The position numbers were made by a program, and so were the translations under genes. DNA of 64,000 nucleotides from an uncultured Eubacteriales bacterium (GTDB lineage: Bacteria > Bacillota > Clostridia > Oscillospirales > CAG-272): the NCBI GenBank assembly GCA_934432675.1, contig CAKRYT010000003.1, positions 111,724 to 175,723 of the forward strand, given 5' to 3'. The notes under the pieces were generated by a model. That model saw nothing but the letters and a program-made list of their open reading frames with translations, did no database searches and was not told where the DNA came from. Positions 62,539-64,000 of the stretch are shown piece after piece. Within the stretch, counting starts at the first letter, position 1. Every line of letters starts with the position of its first letter.

Positions 62539-62703
62539 AAAACTAGTCTCAAGATAAACGCTCTTCTCAAGTTGAATTCCGTCCCGTTTAGATTGGAGCA
62601 AGGCAAACTGGTTAATATACTGGACATTCCCATGGACAAGCGCAATATATCTGCGATATCAGAGAAAGGCTTGGGAGAACTACTGAATGAAGCGGACAGT
62701 TAG
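62539..62703 (+). pseudogene. Possible gene remnant (about 54 codons, no start)
   Basis: After a stop at 62536-62538 the frame is open to TAG at 62701-62703 and reads like real protein (KLVNILDIPMDKRNISAISE, then KGLGELLNEADS). It has no start codon or ribosome site. Base composition here is lower in GC than the rest of the window. I cannot name the family. It may be the decayed end of a transferred gene, or chance. Confidence 0.3.
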
Positions 62704-62860
62704 CGTACACCAACGGAATATTGGCTTTCAGCGATTTTAAGAGTCACAAACGATACCAACAGAGGCTCAAACGCATGGCTCCGATGAAATTTCATCGCGT
62801 GCTACCGCATGAAAATTTCCACCCTGCAGCGTTGCAGGGTGGAATCTCCACTTAAATGTT
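62704..62860 (+). pseudogene. Possible decayed transposase end, IS3-like
   Basis: A frame through 62709-62860 includes KRYQQRLKRMAPMKFHRVL, which resembles the last residues of IS3-family transposases (a YN..R.Q..L..M.P..YR pattern). It lacks the catalytic core, start and inverted ends. A perfect 14-base palindrome GATGAAATTTCATC lies inside it at 62783-62796. This is a weak match made by eye. Confidence 0.25.
62817..62850 (-). terminator. Hairpin terminator for the XRE gene
   Basis: A perfect 12-bp stem, TTCCACCCTGCA (62817-62828), GCGT loop, TGCAGGGTGGAA (62833-62844). Read on the minus strand it is followed by ATTTTC, so it probably ends the XRE transcript. Confidence 0.65.
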
Positions 62861-62896
62861 TTTGTCTTTTTCACTGCATGCTTGACAGGCGGCGAC

Positions 62897-64000
62897 TCAG
62901 GACGAAAAATCACGTTTCTTTGCAACGGTTTTTAAACGTTCAACAATCACTTCATAACGAGCGTCGGAACGCAAAGCAGCAACCTCATCATCGGTTGTCA
63001 ACCAATTAAGCATAGATTGCGACCGATTACCTTCGGCTTCCATGATCCAGCCACCACCTGAATATCCGCGAAGAATGGGCGAGGTATGTGCAGCATCAAA
63101 ATGATAAGTGTCCATATGAATTGCAAAATTCACACCTTTCTCCAACCATTTCCATACTTCTTCATAGTTCTGCAGCCTCAGATATGCGGTACACAAAAAT
63201 CTGCAAGCTACTTCACCAAGTTGAGCTTTGATTTGAAAATCACCGTCCGGAAAAAGCAATTCAAGAAAATATACTTCTGTTTTCCATAAATGAATTCTGT
63301 CTTCAAGTGAATAAATGAACTTTCCGTCATCGTGCTTCTGAGCGACTGCAAGTCCAATCATTTCAGCTGTATGGTAAATTAAAAAAGATAAATAGCCTTG
63401 AAATTCTTCAAAGTCAGCATCACCCTTCCAACGGTACATCATAAAGTTTTCATATGAAAAATGAGCGCGAGGCATTTCTTTAGCCAATCTCAGCATTTCG
63501 TCTTTTTTGCCGGCATATCCGTAAGCGATTCCAAGAGTATCAATTGCTTCGTATCGTGTGATGCTATCGGTACATTCCGAAAGAACTCGATTACAAAGAT
63601 CAAAAACCTCATCGTATTCCTTTATGCCCTTTCGGGAATATTCACATACCAGCGAATCAGCGAGGCTATTCATTATTTTATAATCTCGAGGGAACTTTTT
63701 GTTTGCCTCGCGAAGAAGCGCGGTACGTTCCGACCGCTTTCCCTGACAGCCCAACTCAGCGGCATCATTTATATATTTTTTTATTTTCTCGTTATTCTTC
63801 TCGATATCAATTCCGAGCAGAACATCAGACGAAACGTCAAAAATATGACAGAGTGCGGGGAGTTGCGAAATGTCGGGAGCGGTGCGGTCGCACTCCCACT
63901 GTGAAATTGCACGCGACGTGATGCCCAGATATTCGGCAAGCTGTTCTTGCGTGATATCCTTCTCGCGGCGCAAACGTTTAATTGTAGAACCAACAGACAT
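62897..64000 (-). CDS. XRE-family transcriptional regulator with helical repeat domain
   Basis: A 367-residue protein whose ATG falls exactly at the window edge. Residues 1-65 form a Cro/C1-type helix-turn-helix (TIKRLRREKDITQEQLAEYL then GITSRAISQWECDRTAPDIS) closing with VSSDVLLGID. The remainder is helical and TPR-like (DEMLRLAKEMPRAHFSYEN, YRWKGDADFEEF), with conserved Trp and Tyr. Such regulators in Firmicutes often sense peptides or small effectors through the repeat domain. Its base composition is distinctly AT-richer than the rest of the window, which suggests recent acquisition. Nothing nearby shows what it controls. Confidence 0.85.
   Translation of the reverse strand: MSVGSTIKRLRREKDITQEQLAEYLGITSRAISQWECDRTAPDISQLPALCHIFDVSSDVLLGIDIEKNNEKIKKYINDAAELGCQGKRSERTALLREANKKFPRDYKIMNSLADSLVCEYSRKGIKEYDEVFDLCNRVLSECTDSITRYEAIDTLGIAYGYAGKKDEMLRLAKEMPRAHFSYENFMMYRWKGDADFEEFQGYLSFLIYHTAEMIGLAVAQKHDDGKFIYSLEDRIHLWKTEVYFLELLFPDGDFQIKAQLGEVACRFLCTAYLRLQNYEEVWKWLEKGVNFAIHMDTYHFDAAHTSPILRGYSGGGWIMEAEGNRSQSMLNWLTTDDEVAALRSDARYEVIVERLKTVAKKRDFSS

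Noticed and set aside
1..64000. CRISPR array, tRNA or rRNA genes
   Set aside because: No regularly spaced direct repeats, cloverleaf with a CCA-end pattern or rRNA-like sequence was seen in the gaps.

Overview
The window reads as a GC-rich member of the Clostridia (Firmicutes), probably a gut or anaerobic-community organism. The evidence is the Gram-positive-type DNA polymerase PolC, the classic Firmicutes gene order rpsB-tsf-pyrH-frr-uppS-cdsA-dxr-rseP-ispG-polC, the small clostridial proteins at 15.4-16.4 kb, a FeoA/FeoB/Cys-rich iron module, and very large secreted binding proteins typical of glycan-using Clostridia. No genus can be named from the sequence alone. No rRNA, tRNA, CRISPR array or intact insertion sequence was seen.

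Layout. 1-1.4 kb: end of an acidic protein, then two membrane proteins on the minus strand. 1.5-2.4 kb: an M14 zinc carboxypeptidase. 2.4-15.3 kb: the housekeeping block for translation, isoprenoid and lipid precursors, site-2 protease and replication. 15.4-16.4 kb: three small minus-strand genes. 16.4-19 kb: a YfcE-type phosphodiesterase and a fused ABC exporter. 19.2-22.6 kb: a 1130-residue secreted beta-helix protein, facing a ROK glucokinase (22.7-23.7 kb). 24.3-37.9 kb: one long operon with a 1071-residue solute-binding protein, two permease pairs, an NHL/TPR/Yip1 membrane protein and a 1378-residue DUF5696-like secreted protein, but no ATPase. 38-39.8 kb: a GNAT acetyltransferase and TcdA. 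39.9-45.6 kb: an AraC regulator divergent from a sugar-acid type cluster (enolase superfamily, SDR, RraA-like, lactonase-like, nitroreductase). 45.7-48.4 kb: feoA-feoB-Cys-rich protein. 48.4-52.5 kb: a three-gene cassette (DUF4091/GH123-like, GH109-like oxidoreductase fold, NahK-like kinase) that fits intracellular N-acetylgalactosamine release and phosphorylation. 52.9-62.4 kb: an oligopeptide-type ABC transporter whose binding protein, OppC, OppD and OppF are all enlarged; OppF carries a two-helix transmembrane insertion inside its ATPase domain. 62.5-64 kb: AT-richer sequence with possible gene remnants and an XRE regulator, which looks acquired.

How it fits together. Outside the housekeeping block the region is mostly a carbohydrate and peptide acquisition zone: import of complex glycans (24-38 kb), use of hexoses (ROK), sugar acids (41-45 kb) and perhaps GalNAc (48-52 kb), and peptides (53-62 kb). 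Consensus-like sigma-A promoters with 17-18 base spacers and GC-rich hairpin terminators mark most unit boundaries. The best candidates for undescribed biology are the ATPase-less four-permease glycan locus and the enlarged Opp system.
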